A stretch of DNA of 64,000 nucleotides from the NCBI RefSeq assembly GCF_004803795.1, contig NZ_CP012543.1, positions 1,426,001 to 1,490,000 of the forward strand, given 5' to 3'. Position 1 is the first letter of the stretch; each line of letters starts with the position of its first letter. This DNA is from Campylobacter rectus (GTDB taxonomy: Bacteria > Campylobacterota > Campylobacteria > Campylobacterales > Campylobacteraceae). The notes beneath the pieces are model-generated. The model saw only the letters and a program-made list of their open reading frames with translations, was not told the origin of the DNA and searched no databases. The position numbers and the translations under genes are program-made. This document shows positions 50,031 through 59,218 of this stretch, one piece after another.

Positions 50031-50404
50031 CGAGCTTTCCTTAAAAGTGCGAGCAGCTCTTCTTTAAATTTATCTATCAAATTTGAAACCTCAAGCTCCA
50101 AATTTGAGCCGTTTTGCTGCACAGCTGCGGCAAATGCAAACGCGCTCGTATGAGAAGGCGCGGCAGGTTCTGAAAACTGAATCGCCGAGTAAAACTCCTC
50201 AAGCGCGGAGATAAGAGCCTCTTTGCTAAAAGGGATTTGCAGATGAGGCGAGTGCTCGGCGATCACGAAAACGGGCTTTTTAGTTTCTATTTTTCTATCA
50301 GCCACGATAAAATCGCAATCTTTTCTAGGCGAGATAAAATCCCTCAAAAATAGCTTTAACGACTCTTCGAGCAAAACGCAGTCGCATTCAAAAGAAATTT
50401 TCAC
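50027..50404 (-). CDS. Conserved Campylobacter hypothetical, 125 aa, GTG start
   Basis: It starts at GTG (50402-50404) with an AGGAG site and overlaps rsmD by 4 bases. The protein is soluble (KISFECDCVLLEESLKLFLR start; SNLIDKFKEELLALLRKAR end). The place next to rsmD and the flagellar genes is conserved in the genus. Function unknown. Confidence 0.7.
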   Translation of the reverse strand: MKISFECDCVLLEESLKLFLRDFISPRKDCDFIVADRKIETKKPVFVIAEHSPHLQIPFSKEALISALEEFYSAIQFSEPAAPSHTSAFAFAAAVQQNGSNLELEVSNLIDKFKEELLALLRKAR

Positions 50405-50490
50405 GAATTCTCCTTTCTGCCTTGATTTAGGCCGGATTTTAACAAATTTATGCGAAAATTAAAATTAAGCAAAAATTTCCCCAACAGGGC

Positions 50491-50517
50491 TAAAAAAATT
50501 TGCAAATTTGACGATAT
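50491..50517 (+). promoter_or_regulatory. Sigma-28 promoter of flaG-fliD-fliS
   Basis: TAAAAAAA, 11 bases, then GACGATAT matches the FliA pattern (TAAA-N15-GNCGATA) with perfect spacing, about 30 bp before the flaG ATG. Confidence 0.8.
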
Positions 50518-50547
50518 AGAAGCTAGCAAATATTTAAAGGAGAAAAT

Positions 50548-50919
50548 ATGGAAATTTTCAAAGTAGCGAGTCAGCCTATGGCAAACGTAGCCACAAGCTC
50601 GCACGCACAAAGCTCCACGCAAACCAGGGAGGTCGAAAGGACGCAGATCCAGCAAGATACCACGCGCAATCTAACCGAGCAAAACAACGAAACGCTAAAT
50701 GAAAAAATAAAAGAAGCCACCGAAAAGCTAAATAGACAGATGGAAGACCTAGGCACCAGCATACGATTTGGTTACAACGACAAGATCGAGGCGATGTTCG
50801 TAAACGTATTAGAGATGAAAACGGGCGAAGTGATCCGCAAAATCCCGACCGAACAGGCAATGAAACTAAGCGAATATTTTAGAGAAGCGGTCGGTATGCT
50901 ATTTGACAAGGAGAGCTAA
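50548..50919 (+). CDS. flaG: Flagellar protein FlaG
   Basis: The 123-residue protein has a polar N-terminal region and the conserved C-terminal FlaG domain (about 65-115: LNRQMEDLGTSIRFGYNDKI; GEVIRKIPTEQAMKLSEYFR). FlaG affects filament length in Campylobacter. A strong AAAGGAG site and a sigma-28 promoter precede it; fliD follows directly. Confidence 0.92.
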   Translation: MEIFKVASQPMANVATSSHAQSSTQTREVERTQIQQDTTRNLTEQNNETLNEKIKEATEKLNRQMEDLGTSIRFGYNDKIEAMFVNVLEMKTGEVIRKIPTEQAMKLSEYFREAVGMLFDKES

Positions 50920-50920
50920 A

Positions 50921-52654
50921 ATGGCGTTAGGTAAAGTTTCTTCGCTCGGCTTTGGCAGCCAAGTCTTAACGCAAGACGTTATAAATAAACTAAAAGCCGC
51001 CGACGAAGCGGGTCAGATAAAACCCGTAACAAATAAAATCGCTGCAAACGCGACAAAGCAAAAGGATTTGACGGCTCTAAAAACGCTGATAGGCACCTTT
51101 CGTTCCTCGGTTTCTGCGCTAGCGGACGATAGCTCGTATCAAAAAAGAACAACCAGCTCGGACGGCAAGAGCGCCGATATAAGCGTAAGCCCCGGCGTAG
51201 CGGTACAAAATATCGATATAGACGTGAAGCAGCTAGCCAAAAAAGACGTTTATCAAAGCACGAAATTTGGCACCTCAAGCTCGTTTATCGGCAAAAACGG
51301 AACTTTTGGCATAAAAGTAGGAAACCAAACATATAAAATCGAAGTCAAAAGCTCAACTACGCTCGAAGAGCTAGCCGATAAGATCAACGAAGTCACAAAC
51401 GGCGCCGTCTCGGCAAGAGCGATGAAGGTAGGCGGCGAAGATCCATATCAGCTCATCCTTCAGTCAAAAGAAACGGGCGCGGATAATAAAATCGAGATAA
51501 CAAACGTCGACAATGACGGCAACGCTCTAAACGGCGCGGACGATGTTCTGCAAAAATTAGGCTGGGACAGCGCAAATATCGCAAACAATAAAATCTCGAC
51601 CGCGCAAGATGCTGAATTTGTCTATAACGGCATCACGATAAAGCGAAGCGGCAACGAGATAAAAGATCTAAATTTAGGAATGACGATAAAGCTAAAGGAT
51701 ACGGGCAAGACGACTTTTAGTGTCAAAGAGGACACTAGCGCGATAAAAGAGAGTATGAAAAGTATGGTGACGGCGTATAACAACCTCGTAAATAACCTAA
51801 AAGTCGCCACAGACTATGATTCGGATACGAAAAAATCGGGGACGTTTCAAGGTGTCGGCGAGATAAATACGATAAAATCGACGCTAAATAAAATTTTATT
51901 CGGCAACCAAACCTATACGAAAGATAACGTAACAAAGACAGCAAATTTAGCCGACTACGGCCTAAGCCTAAACAAAGAAGGCTTGCTGGAGCTAGACAGC
52001 TCAAAACTCGGCAAAAAACTAGATGAGGATTTGCAGAGCGTGCAAAAGATATTTGCCGGCGGCACTACTTACGGTACGGCTCAGGTTCTTAGCTCAAAAC
52101 CGGTAGACGGCGGAGCTCTTAGCATCGGCGGCGAGGATCTCGTGATAAACGGTAAAAAGATAAATTTAGCCGCTACTCCGGCGTCAAATTCGTCAAAGCA
52201 AAACGCTCTAGCGCTACTAAAAGCCATAAACGACGCCGGGATACCCGGCGTGCAAGCGACGCTAACCGCAAACGAAGACGGCATCATGCTAAAAACCACA
52301 AACGGCACGGCGATAAACATAAAAGGCTCGGCTGCGGCGCTAAATGCGGTAGGCTTTAGCGAATCGACCGTAACGCCGAAAAACACGACCGTCAACGGTA
52401 TCTTTGCATCGACTAAAAAGGCGGTGGACGGGCTGATCAACTCAAAAAACGGCTCTCTTACAAAATACGCCCAAAGCCTAACCGAGGAAAAAAAGACACT
52501 GGACAAAGAAAAAGAAAAGACGCAAAAGACGTTAGATGCGAAATACGCCACGATGGAAGAGCGATTTTTGGCTTACGACAAGATCATCAGTAAGCTAAAT
52601 AGCGAATTTTCGTCGCTAAAATCGATGATCGAAGCAGAATACAACAAGAAATAA
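50921..52654 (+). CDS. fliD: Flagellar filament cap protein
   Basis: The start is the ATG at 50921-50923 (AAGGAGAG), 1 bp after the flaG stop. The 577-residue protein has the N-terminal LGFGSQVLTQDVINKLKAAD and C-terminal coiled-coil (KEKEKTQKTLDAKYATMEER; LNSEFSSLKSMIEAEYN) of FliD. It caps the filament and guides flagellin polymerisation. Confidence 0.94.
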   Translation: MALGKVSSLGFGSQVLTQDVINKLKAADEAGQIKPVTNKIAANATKQKDLTALKTLIGTFRSSVSALADDSSYQKRTTSSDGKSADISVSPGVAVQNIDIDVKQLAKKDVYQSTKFGTSSSFIGKNGTFGIKVGNQTYKIEVKSSTTLEELADKINEVTNGAVSARAMKVGGEDPYQLILQSKETGADNKIEITNVDNDGNALNGADDVLQKLGWDSANIANNKISTAQDAEFVYNGITIKRSGNEIKDLNLGMTIKLKDTGKTTFSVKEDTSAIKESMKSMVTAYNNLVNNLKVATDYDSDTKKSGTFQGVGEINTIKSTLNKILFGNQTYTKDNVTKTANLADYGLSLNKEGLLELDSSKLGKKLDEDLQSVQKIFAGGTTYGTAQVLSSKPVDGGALSIGGEDLVINGKKINLAATPASNSSKQNALALLKAINDAGIPGVQATLTANEDGIMLKTTNGTAINIKGSAAALNAVGFSESTVTPKNTTVNGIFASTKKAVDGLINSKNGSLTKYAQSLTEEKKTLDKEKEKTQKTLDAKYATMEERFLAYDKIISKLNSEFSSLKSMIEAEYNKK

Positions 52655-52665
52655 AAGGTAAATTT

Positions 52666-53058
52666 ATGCATTATAACACTGCGCACACGGCGTATTCGCA
52701 AAACGCGGTAGGCGGCATCGAGTCGCCTACCAAGCTCATCGAGATGCTTTACGAGGGCGTTTTGAGATTTATTTTTAGAGCTAGAAAAGCGATGCAAGAT
52801 AACGACGTGGAGAAAAAAGTATATTTTATAAACCGCACGAACGCCATCTTTGTCGAGCTTCTAAACTCGTTAGACTACAACCAAGGTAGCATCGCGCACT
52901 ATCTTAGCGGGCTTTATACGAGACAGATCCAGCTCCTGTCAATAGCAAATCTAAACAACGACGAGCAGAGCCTAAACGAGGTCGTGAGCGTAACCAAACA
53001 GCTGCTTGAAGCGTGGAAAGAGACGACAAATGCGGGGCAAGCCGATGTGGCTGGATGA
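52666..53058 (+). CDS. fliS: Flagellin export chaperone FliS
   Basis: The 130-residue helical protein has GGIESPTKLIEMLYEGVLRF (about 19-38) and the VYFINRTNAIFVELLNSLDY region typical of FliS. It prevents early flagellin polymerisation. It overlaps the next gene by 14 bases. Confidence 0.93.
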   Translation: MHYNTAHTAYSQNAVGGIESPTKLIEMLYEGVLRFIFRARKAMQDNDVEKKVYFINRTNAIFVELLNSLDYNQGSIAHYLSGLYTRQIQLLSIANLNNDEQSLNEVVSVTKQLLEAWKETTNAGQADVAG

Positions 53059-53263
53059 GTTTAAGATAGCCGTCGCTAATGATGACACGGAGGCTATCGC
53101 GGCGCTGGCGGGCGAGGTGCCCGGCAAATTTGACAGCCTAGAGGATGCCTTGCAGGCTAAGGAGCTCCTCGGCGCAGCGCTAAATTTGATACAGAAAAAC
53201 AGAGCCGAACTGGGCAAAGAGCTAGAAAAGCTAAAAAACGTAAAAAAATACATAGCGTCGTAA
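53045..53263 (+). CDS. Small helical protein after fliS (FliT-like position), 72 aa
   Basis: The start is the ATG at 53045-53047 with a weak GGGGC site, translationally coupled to fliS. The protein is helical (begins MWLDEFKIAVANDDTEAIAA). Its place suggests a FliT-like chaperone for FliD, but the sequence gives no firm match. Confidence 0.6.
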   Translation: MWLDEFKIAVANDDTEAIAALAGEVPGKFDSLEDALQAKELLGAALNLIQKNRAELGKELEKLKNVKKYIAS

Positions 53264-53827
53264 GTAAATTTGACCGAATTTACGGCGCTTTTTATCTCAA
53301 ATTTCTCTTCTAAATTTTCCCGCAAAGACAAAATCCGACGAAAAACGACGCAAAGGATGCTTTAAAAACAGCTTCGGCACGTAAATCGCGTATGATTTTA
53401 GAGCGCCAAAGGTGCGCGAGCTCAAATCTAACGATGAGGCGAGCTTGGTTTTAAAAGCGAGAGCAAGATACTGCGCAAGTTTTTATATCTTTGCGGATAC
53501 GGGCATGCGATCTTTGGCTTATTTATCTAGATGACAGCAAGGTTGCTTTTTACGATCACGACGCAAGCTATCTTGCGCGTCAAATTTGAACAAAGTTGAT
53601 TTAGACGTCGCGGGCCGGTTAAGGTTGCCTAGCTATTTGAAAAATTTAAAACATAGACGAGCCAAACGGCTAAGGGCGGGCTAAATTTAACCAAGCTACC
53701 AGCGTCCGGCGTCTGCGAATTTTAGAAATTTGGAATATTTGTCGGTTTAAAACTATCGGCGATCGCGGCTCATATCGCTCGCTATGACGTAAATTTAAAT
53801 ATCGGTCTATTTTTGCGAAAAATTTAT
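53264..53827. other. Intergenic region, no gene seen
   Basis: About 560 bp after the fliS operon. GTAAATT/AATTTAC (just after 53,264) with a T-run may terminate the operon weakly. No RNA gene recognised. Confidence 0.5.
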
Positions 53828-54001
53828 GGCTCAATTAAACTTAATCGAATTTTTAACTGCGACTTGCGTTGCTACTGCCTCCTGAAAGGCTACGAGCGTA
53901 GCGAAGTAGAGTTTAGATATAATAACAGTAAAGATACAAAAACTTTCTATCATATTTTACTAAAGATGATAAGAGAGAATCCGATTAAGTTTAATTGAGC
54001 C
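53828..54001. mobile_element. IS1595-derived MITE, 174 bp with perfect ends
   Basis: Perfect 20-bp inverted ends, GGCTCAATTAAACTTAATCG (53,828-53,847) and its complement (53,982-54,001). The inner part is almost identical, in reverse, to the left part of the element at 36,164. Flanks AAATTTAT and AAATTTAA differ in one base of eight, as a target duplication. A TACGAGCGTAGCGAAG word sits inside. Confidence 0.85.
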
Positions 54002-54493
54002 AAATTTAAATACCAAACGGCGTTTAGCGAAAACTCTGCCCGCGCGGTTGCTTCAGCCGATTTTTGTCGGCGACCGCATTAATGATAATGCCGATAAATT
54101 TTGAGATTTAAAACCATATAAATTTTATGGACAGGCAGATAAAATTCGGCAATGAGCGAGTTTAAGTTTGATAAATTTAGCCGCCGCTCACTCGCTCGTC
54201 GCAAAACCTCAGCCAAATTTAAGCCATAGAAAATTAAAAATTTACAAATTTAGCTCAAGCCCCGCAAAAATGCGTCATAAACGTAGCGGTTTATCGCGAC
54301 CAAACCCGCGCATTAACGCAAAGCGCGATGCCAAAAACCACAAATTTAAAAACAAATTTGACGCCCAGGCTAGCTAAATCTAAATAAATTTGATGAAATT
54401 TCGCAAGCCGCCAAAAAGCACAAGCGCAAAACAGACCGCGCGAAGCAAAAAATATGAGAAAATAAGCAAAGCTCGTAAAACAATAGAAAAAGG
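54002..54493. other. Intergenic region, no gene seen
   Basis: About 490 bp of AAATTT-rich sequence between the MITE and rnpB. No convincing frame. Confidence 0.5.
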
Positions 54494-54812
54494 CATGGCG
54501 ATAAGCCGAGTTCTGTCGTGAGTGATTATTTATCTACTCCAAATTTTACAATTTGGCTCTAGCGAAGGGTTTGACATAAGACTCAAAACCGTCCCTTCTT
54601 GCTGCGAGTTGGGTTTATATAGCCGCCGCGCTTGCACGCCGCGCCGGTGGGCTCTTACCCCGCCGTTTCACCTTTACCGCCGAAGCGGCAGTCTGCTTTC
54701 TGTTACACTGTCCCTTGGGTCGCCCCAGCCATCCGTTAGATGGAACTCCGTCTTATTGCAGCTCGGACTTTCCTCTTTTGCCTGCGCAAAAGCAATCACT
54801 TGCCATACCTTG
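54494..54812 (-). ncRNA. rnpB: RNase P RNA
   Basis: The minus strand contains the conserved bacterial type A core: GAGGAAAGTCCGAGCT near the 5' end and ACAGAAAGCAGAC plus GGTAAGAGCCCACC in the middle, with the closing helix AACTCGGCTTATCGCCATGCC. The 5' end is set by a TATAAT (54,824-54,819) about 7 bp upstream; a T-run follows the 3' end. With RnpA it trims tRNA precursors. Exact ends are good to a few bases. Confidence 0.93.
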
Positions 54813-55562
54813 GGCGCGATTATAGCTTTTTCGGGTTTAAGGATAGCTTTTAAAGCGCTTGCCACGTTTGATGCGATCTTCAAAATTTGGCCGCTTTGCA
54901 AAAGCCGATGCCCTTAAATTTTTGCAGCTTTTGCGTCAAATTTTATACTCAGCCAAAACTCCGAGTAACTTTTAGTACCATCTTTTTTGATTGCGTTTTA
55001 TTAAAGTGGTCTCGTTTTTATTACATAGCCAAAACAAGTCGCCGGGCTCCGACCCCAAAGCGCTTGCAAGAGCCTAGATTAGCCAAGAGCGATAGAATTC
55101 GTATTCATCTTTTAAGATACCGCCGTAGTCAAACCCCATACCCATCATCCTATCAAACATAGTTTTTTATCATTGTTCTATACGGCATACGGATATTTTA
55201 TTATGAGCTTGGCAGGCGCTATCTCGTTTTCATTATCTCTTTTTTGCTAAATTTGAAACCGAATTGCCGTAAAATCAAATTTAACCGTAAATTTAAAGAT
55301 CCGTTTCTTTTAAATTTATGTTATCCCAAACTAAAAACAAGCTACGCAAATCCGAAACAAAATAAATTTCCCCGCGATGCTCAAATTTAATAGCCGTTTA
55401 AAACAAATTAATGTATATTTTTTTCTTTTATCGGTAGTTAAATTTGACATAAATTTGCAAGGATTAAATTTTATAAAATTAAACAGAGTGCCGCCAAAAG
55501 CGGCAAGCTATGCGATCAAAAGGCCCGCGACAGCCGAAATAAAGTGGCAAAAAGGAGCAAAG
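54813..55562. other. Intergenic region, no clear gene
   Basis: About 750 bp. It holds the rnpB promoter at the left. A 28-codon leftward frame (55,074-55,160) with natural-looking sequence (MFDRMMGMGFDYGGI) lacks a ribosome site and may be a gene remnant. Nothing else seen. Confidence 0.45.
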
Positions 55563-57281
55563 ATGGATAGAAATTTCAATAAAGCAAGAACGCAAGGCAT
55601 CCTCGGCGCAGTTTGCATCCTGTGTGCGAGCGCGAGTTTTTTAGCTAGCGATCAGAGCCTGTTTTGGATCGTTCGCACGCTAGCGTGGCTGTTTGCGCTG
55701 ACGTTTTTCCACTATGCGCTCATCCGTGCGCAGGAGCTGTCAAGCTCAAACGTCTTTACTATCTTTAAATACGCCTACAACGGCTTTTTAGCGGTGATCC
55801 TCTGCACTATCGCGCTCTATGTTTTTGATAAAAATTTCCTCAGTCTCATCTTTGACGTCATCATCCCGCTTGCCGTATTTGCCGTCTCTATCGCGTGGGT
55901 CATCATAAATCTCAAACTCGCAAAGGTCTCGGGCTGCGCGCTTTTTAGCATTTACGCGTGGATGCTTGCCGCTAGCCTGGGCGCAAACTTCATCTACGGC
56001 ATGCTAGAGGTCCTCTCGCCCGCCCTCATCGCTCCTATCGTCAAATTTGAGCCTCTCATAAACGCGCTCTTTGATCTAGCGACCTCGGGCGTCTTGTTTG
56101 CGGCGTGGATCAATGTGGAAAATTTCTCAAACGAGCAAGACGAAATAGAGATAAATTTAACCAAACGGAGCGCGGATAAGCAAAATTTAAGTATGCAAAT
56201 TTTAAACGGGCAAAATGCGGGCTTGCGAAATTTAAACAGCCAAAACGCCGATAATCAAAGTGCAAACGATCGCAAATTTGATGAGCTCGGCATAAATGAA
56301 ACCGTGTCGATGCGGCAAAATTCGGATGCTCAAGACATAAGCGAACGAGCCGAAAGCCGGCAAAATTCGAGCCCTAATAATTATGCGAACGATCAAATTT
56401 TAAACGAGCAAGACATAAACACAAACGATACAACACTGCAAAATCTAAGCGAAACCGTTATCGGCAGCTTAAATTCGAATTTAAGCCGAAGCGCAAACGA
56501 GCAAAACCTAAATAGACGAAATTTAGACGAGCAAAGCGCAAACGAGCGGGTTGCCGAGCTCAAATTTGATGCCCCGAAAAGCGAAATAAACGAAGAAAAT
56601 TTAGCCAAAAGGAGAAATATGCAAGAGGATATTTACAAGCAAGAGACGCTGCAAGCGGCCAAAAAGCAAGGCATCATATCGTGCTGGTTTTTGCTGGCGA
56701 TTTTTGCCGTGGGCTTTTTGATCAAGGTTTATACGGCGTTTACGCAGCCGCACACCGAGGCGGAGGAGCGGTTTATTAGCCTCGCAGGCGATCTGATAAA
56801 TGTCGCATTTTCGCTAATATCGGCTATTTATATGTGGTTTGCGCTTAAAAAGTTGGAGGAAATTTACGATACTAGAGCTTTTGCGATCTACAAAAGGACG
56901 ATCGTAGCGTGCATCGTATTTGTAGCGGTAGCCGTCGCATATATCCTGATACGCGGCGCAGAGGATCAGCCCGTCACGGCGGGTGCGGGGCTGGCGGGAC
57001 TGTTTATGCTAGCTATCGTTATTTATCTCATCGTGCTTTGGTTTAAACTGAATTTCGAGCTCGCCTCAGTCACGCAAAATAAGCTTTTTAAAACTTACGT
57101 ATTTTTCACTATCATCGATCTCGTAGTCGTTTTGACACTGCAAATCATGCTATTTACGGGCTATTTCACAACGCTCTTTTCCATAATGGCCGTAGCGCTA
57201 AGTATCGCGATACTCTACGTGCTGCCGACGGCGTTTTATCTATACGCTTGGACTAGGATAGAAGAGTATCTGGGGGCGTAA
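55563..57281 (+). CDS. Two-module membrane protein (fusion of tandem paralogues)
   Basis: The start is the ATG at 55563 with AAAAAGGAG; a longer frame upstream is not supported. The 572-residue protein has a first set of about six membrane helices (about 12-180), a 170-residue Asn/Gln/Ser-rich linker (about 185-350) and a second set of helices (about 365-565). Each module starts with a KxQGI...-type helix (ARTQGILGAVCIL; AAKKQGIISCWFLL), as in the next two genes. A complete ribosome site and ATG (AAAAGGAGAAATATG, 56,608-56,621) lie in frame at residue 353, so two genes seem to have fused. Function unknown. Confidence 0.7.
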   Translation: MDRNFNKARTQGILGAVCILCASASFLASDQSLFWIVRTLAWLFALTFFHYALIRAQELSSSNVFTIFKYAYNGFLAVILCTIALYVFDKNFLSLIFDVIIPLAVFAVSIAWVIINLKLAKVSGCALFSIYAWMLAASLGANFIYGMLEVLSPALIAPIVKFEPLINALFDLATSGVLFAAWINVENFSNEQDEIEINLTKRSADKQNLSMQILNGQNAGLRNLNSQNADNQSANDRKFDELGINETVSMRQNSDAQDISERAESRQNSSPNNYANDQILNEQDINTNDTTLQNLSETVIGSLNSNLSRSANEQNLNRRNLDEQSANERVAELKFDAPKSEINEENLAKRRNMQEDIYKQETLQAAKKQGIISCWFLLAIFAVGFLIKVYTAFTQPHTEAEERFISLAGDLINVAFSLISAIYMWFALKKLEEIYDTRAFAIYKRTIVACIVFVAVAVAYILIRGAEDQPVTAGAGLAGLFMLAIVIYLIVLWFKLNFELASVTQNKLFKTYVFFTIIDLVVVLTLQIMLFTGYFTTLFSIMAVALSIAILYVLPTAFYLYAWTRIEEYLGA

Positions 57282-57282
57282 G

Positions 57283-57864
57283 ATGCGAGAAAACGAACAA
57301 AATTTAACCGAAGACAAAGCCCAAATCATCGAAAAAGCAAAGCAAGAGGGGATGCTTTCGGCTTGCTTTATGTCCTTTACGGTTTTGGTGCTTTACGTTG
57401 CGGATTTTTTCCCGAAACTTCAAGAAAAGCACAGCTGGACGGCGCTAAGCATACTCGCGCTCGTTTATCTTTACAAGGCGCTTAAAAAGCTCCAGCCTAT
57501 GTGCGAGACCAACCTCATACGGCCGTTTCACGCGTATTGGACGCTAGGTATCGCTGCGGCGGCGGCTCTGCTAGCTGGGATACTTTACGATTCTATGTTT
57601 ACGCTTTTGTTTCTTGTTTTGCTTATCGTCACGCTGTTTTTTTGGACGATTTTAAACTTTAGACTATCGCGCATCACGCAAAATCCGCTGTTTAAATTTC
57701 ACTCCATCATGCTCATAGTTTCTGTCGCATCTAGCCTCACGGTACTTTTTCTAAAAGCAAACCCGGGCTCCGTGCTTTACTACGCGGACGCAGCGATAAC
57801 GGCGACGGCTCAAGCTCTGCTCGTTGGCGCATGGTACGGCGTGGATGATATAGAGGAGATTTAA
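57283..57864 (+). CDS. Membrane protein, paralogue of the preceding modules, 193 aa
   Basis: A polar start (ENEQNLTEDKAQIIEKAKQE) leads to a KQEGMLSACFMSF helix and about five further membrane segments. It resembles each module of the gene before it and the gene at 58,083. One base separates it from the previous stop. Function unknown. Confidence 0.7.
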   Translation: MRENEQNLTEDKAQIIEKAKQEGMLSACFMSFTVLVLYVADFFPKLQEKHSWTALSILALVYLYKALKKLQPMCETNLIRPFHAYWTLGIAAAAALLAGILYDSMFTLLFLVLLIVTLFFWTILNFRLSRITQNPLFKFHSIMLIVSVASSLTVLFLKANPGSVLYYADAAITATAQALLVGAWYGVDDIEEI

Positions 57865-58082
57865 ATGCGTGCAGGCTAAATTTGACTTTAAAATTTAACA
57901 AATTTAAACCATAGTTTTAGAGTTAAATTTAAACGAACATTAACCGTTATGATTTAAATTTAAGCCGTTAGGTAAGCATAATTTTGGCGAATACAAGCTA
58001 TAATTCAGGTGCAAATTTAACCTGTTAAACCCAACATAATCAGTAATTTTGCCCAATATATCAATAAGCAAAAAGGAGACAA

Positions 58083-58691
58083 ATGGAAAATGAGAATGAA
58101 ATTTCAAATAAAAAATTAGAGTATATAAAAGGTTTTGCATATCTTGCAAATATATTTTTTATCGCCAGTTTATTTATGCCGATTAGCGAATGGCCGGCCA
58201 GAGGTATCGTATTTCGCTTAATCTGGCTAATACTTATGTATTTTGCCGTCTCAAAGGTGGCCAATATCGCCAAATCATCATCCTTGATGACTTGCTATAA
58301 GCTGTTTATCGCCGGCGTCATTTTTGCAAACATCATAACCCTTCCCGCTCTAGATAGCTCAAATATACCGCTAGGCACGGCAGTCGCTATAGCGATTCTA
58401 ACTATAATATTTTTGGCCTGGACATGGATGGCAATGTTTTTTAAGCTTGCCGAGATAACCGGCGAAAAGCTCTTTAAATGGTGTATATACAGCTATATTA
58501 TTTGCATTGTCGCGCTATCTGCGACGTTTTACACGCTTTTAAACTCATTTTGGATAACCGATGCGATAAAGGGCGGTTTTGGCGTAACAGTGCTAATATT
58601 CATAATAACGCAGATATTTTACTTCTCTGCTTGGAGTAGCATAAAGACGATCAAAGTGCAAGAGAATGTCCAAGAAAACGATGCGGGCTAA
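58083..58691 (+). CDS. Membrane protein of the same paralogous set, 202 aa
   Basis: Five or six membrane helices (for example YLANIFFIASLFMPISEW; LIWLILMYFAVSKVANI), a FKLAEITGEKLFKWC segment similar to FKLNFELASVTQNKLFKTY in the first gene, and a polar tail. A strong AAAAGGAG site precedes the ATG. It is more AT-rich than its neighbours. Function unknown. Confidence 0.7.
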   Translation: MENENEISNKKLEYIKGFAYLANIFFIASLFMPISEWPARGIVFRLIWLILMYFAVSKVANIAKSSSLMTCYKLFIAGVIFANIITLPALDSSNIPLGTAVAIAILTIIFLAWTWMAMFFKLAEITGEKLFKWCIYSYIICIVALSATFYTLLNSFWITDAIKGGFGVTVLIFIITQIFYFSAWSSIKTIKVQENVQENDAG

Positions 58692-59218
58692 TTAGCTCGC
58701 TAAAATTACCGATTTTTTGACTGGTAATATCAAAAAGGCGCAAGTCTGTCCGTGTATAAATTTGAGGGTTTGAGCTAAATTTTCTCAATCGGGCAAATTT
58801 AGCTAAATTTTTAAAGCGAATTTCCTTCGGCACCGAGCATAAATTTAGCTAAATTTACCGAATTTTACAGTATCCAAAACCGCTCAAAGCAACGCAATGC
58901 CGCAATCATAAATTTAAAGCAAAACGTAGCGCGCTTGACGTAAATTCAAAAGTCTAAAAGTCAAAAAACGCTCGCGTAAGCATAACTTTAAGACAAAACC
59001 ACGCAAACGCTACCGCAAATGCAAAAAATAAAACAATAAAAAGTGTGCGAATTTGACTAAAGACCCATAAATTATTGCGTATCGCTCAAGAGGGCAAAAA
59101 CTTCGAGCTCAAAGTCAAATTTCACCCGCCCTTAAAGTAAATTGACAAATTTAAACCCACTCTACTCTAAAAACGCCGAATTTCTAATCGCAAAAGCCGA
59201 ATTTACGCCAAAACCGCC
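58692..59218. other. Intergenic region, no gene seen
   Basis: About 530 bp between convergent genes, rich in AAATTT words. No convincing frame or RNA. Confidence 0.5.

Noticed and set aside
54522-54917. Rightward 131-residue frame
   Set aside because: It lies across rnpB and reads antisense to the RNase P RNA core; no natural protein features.
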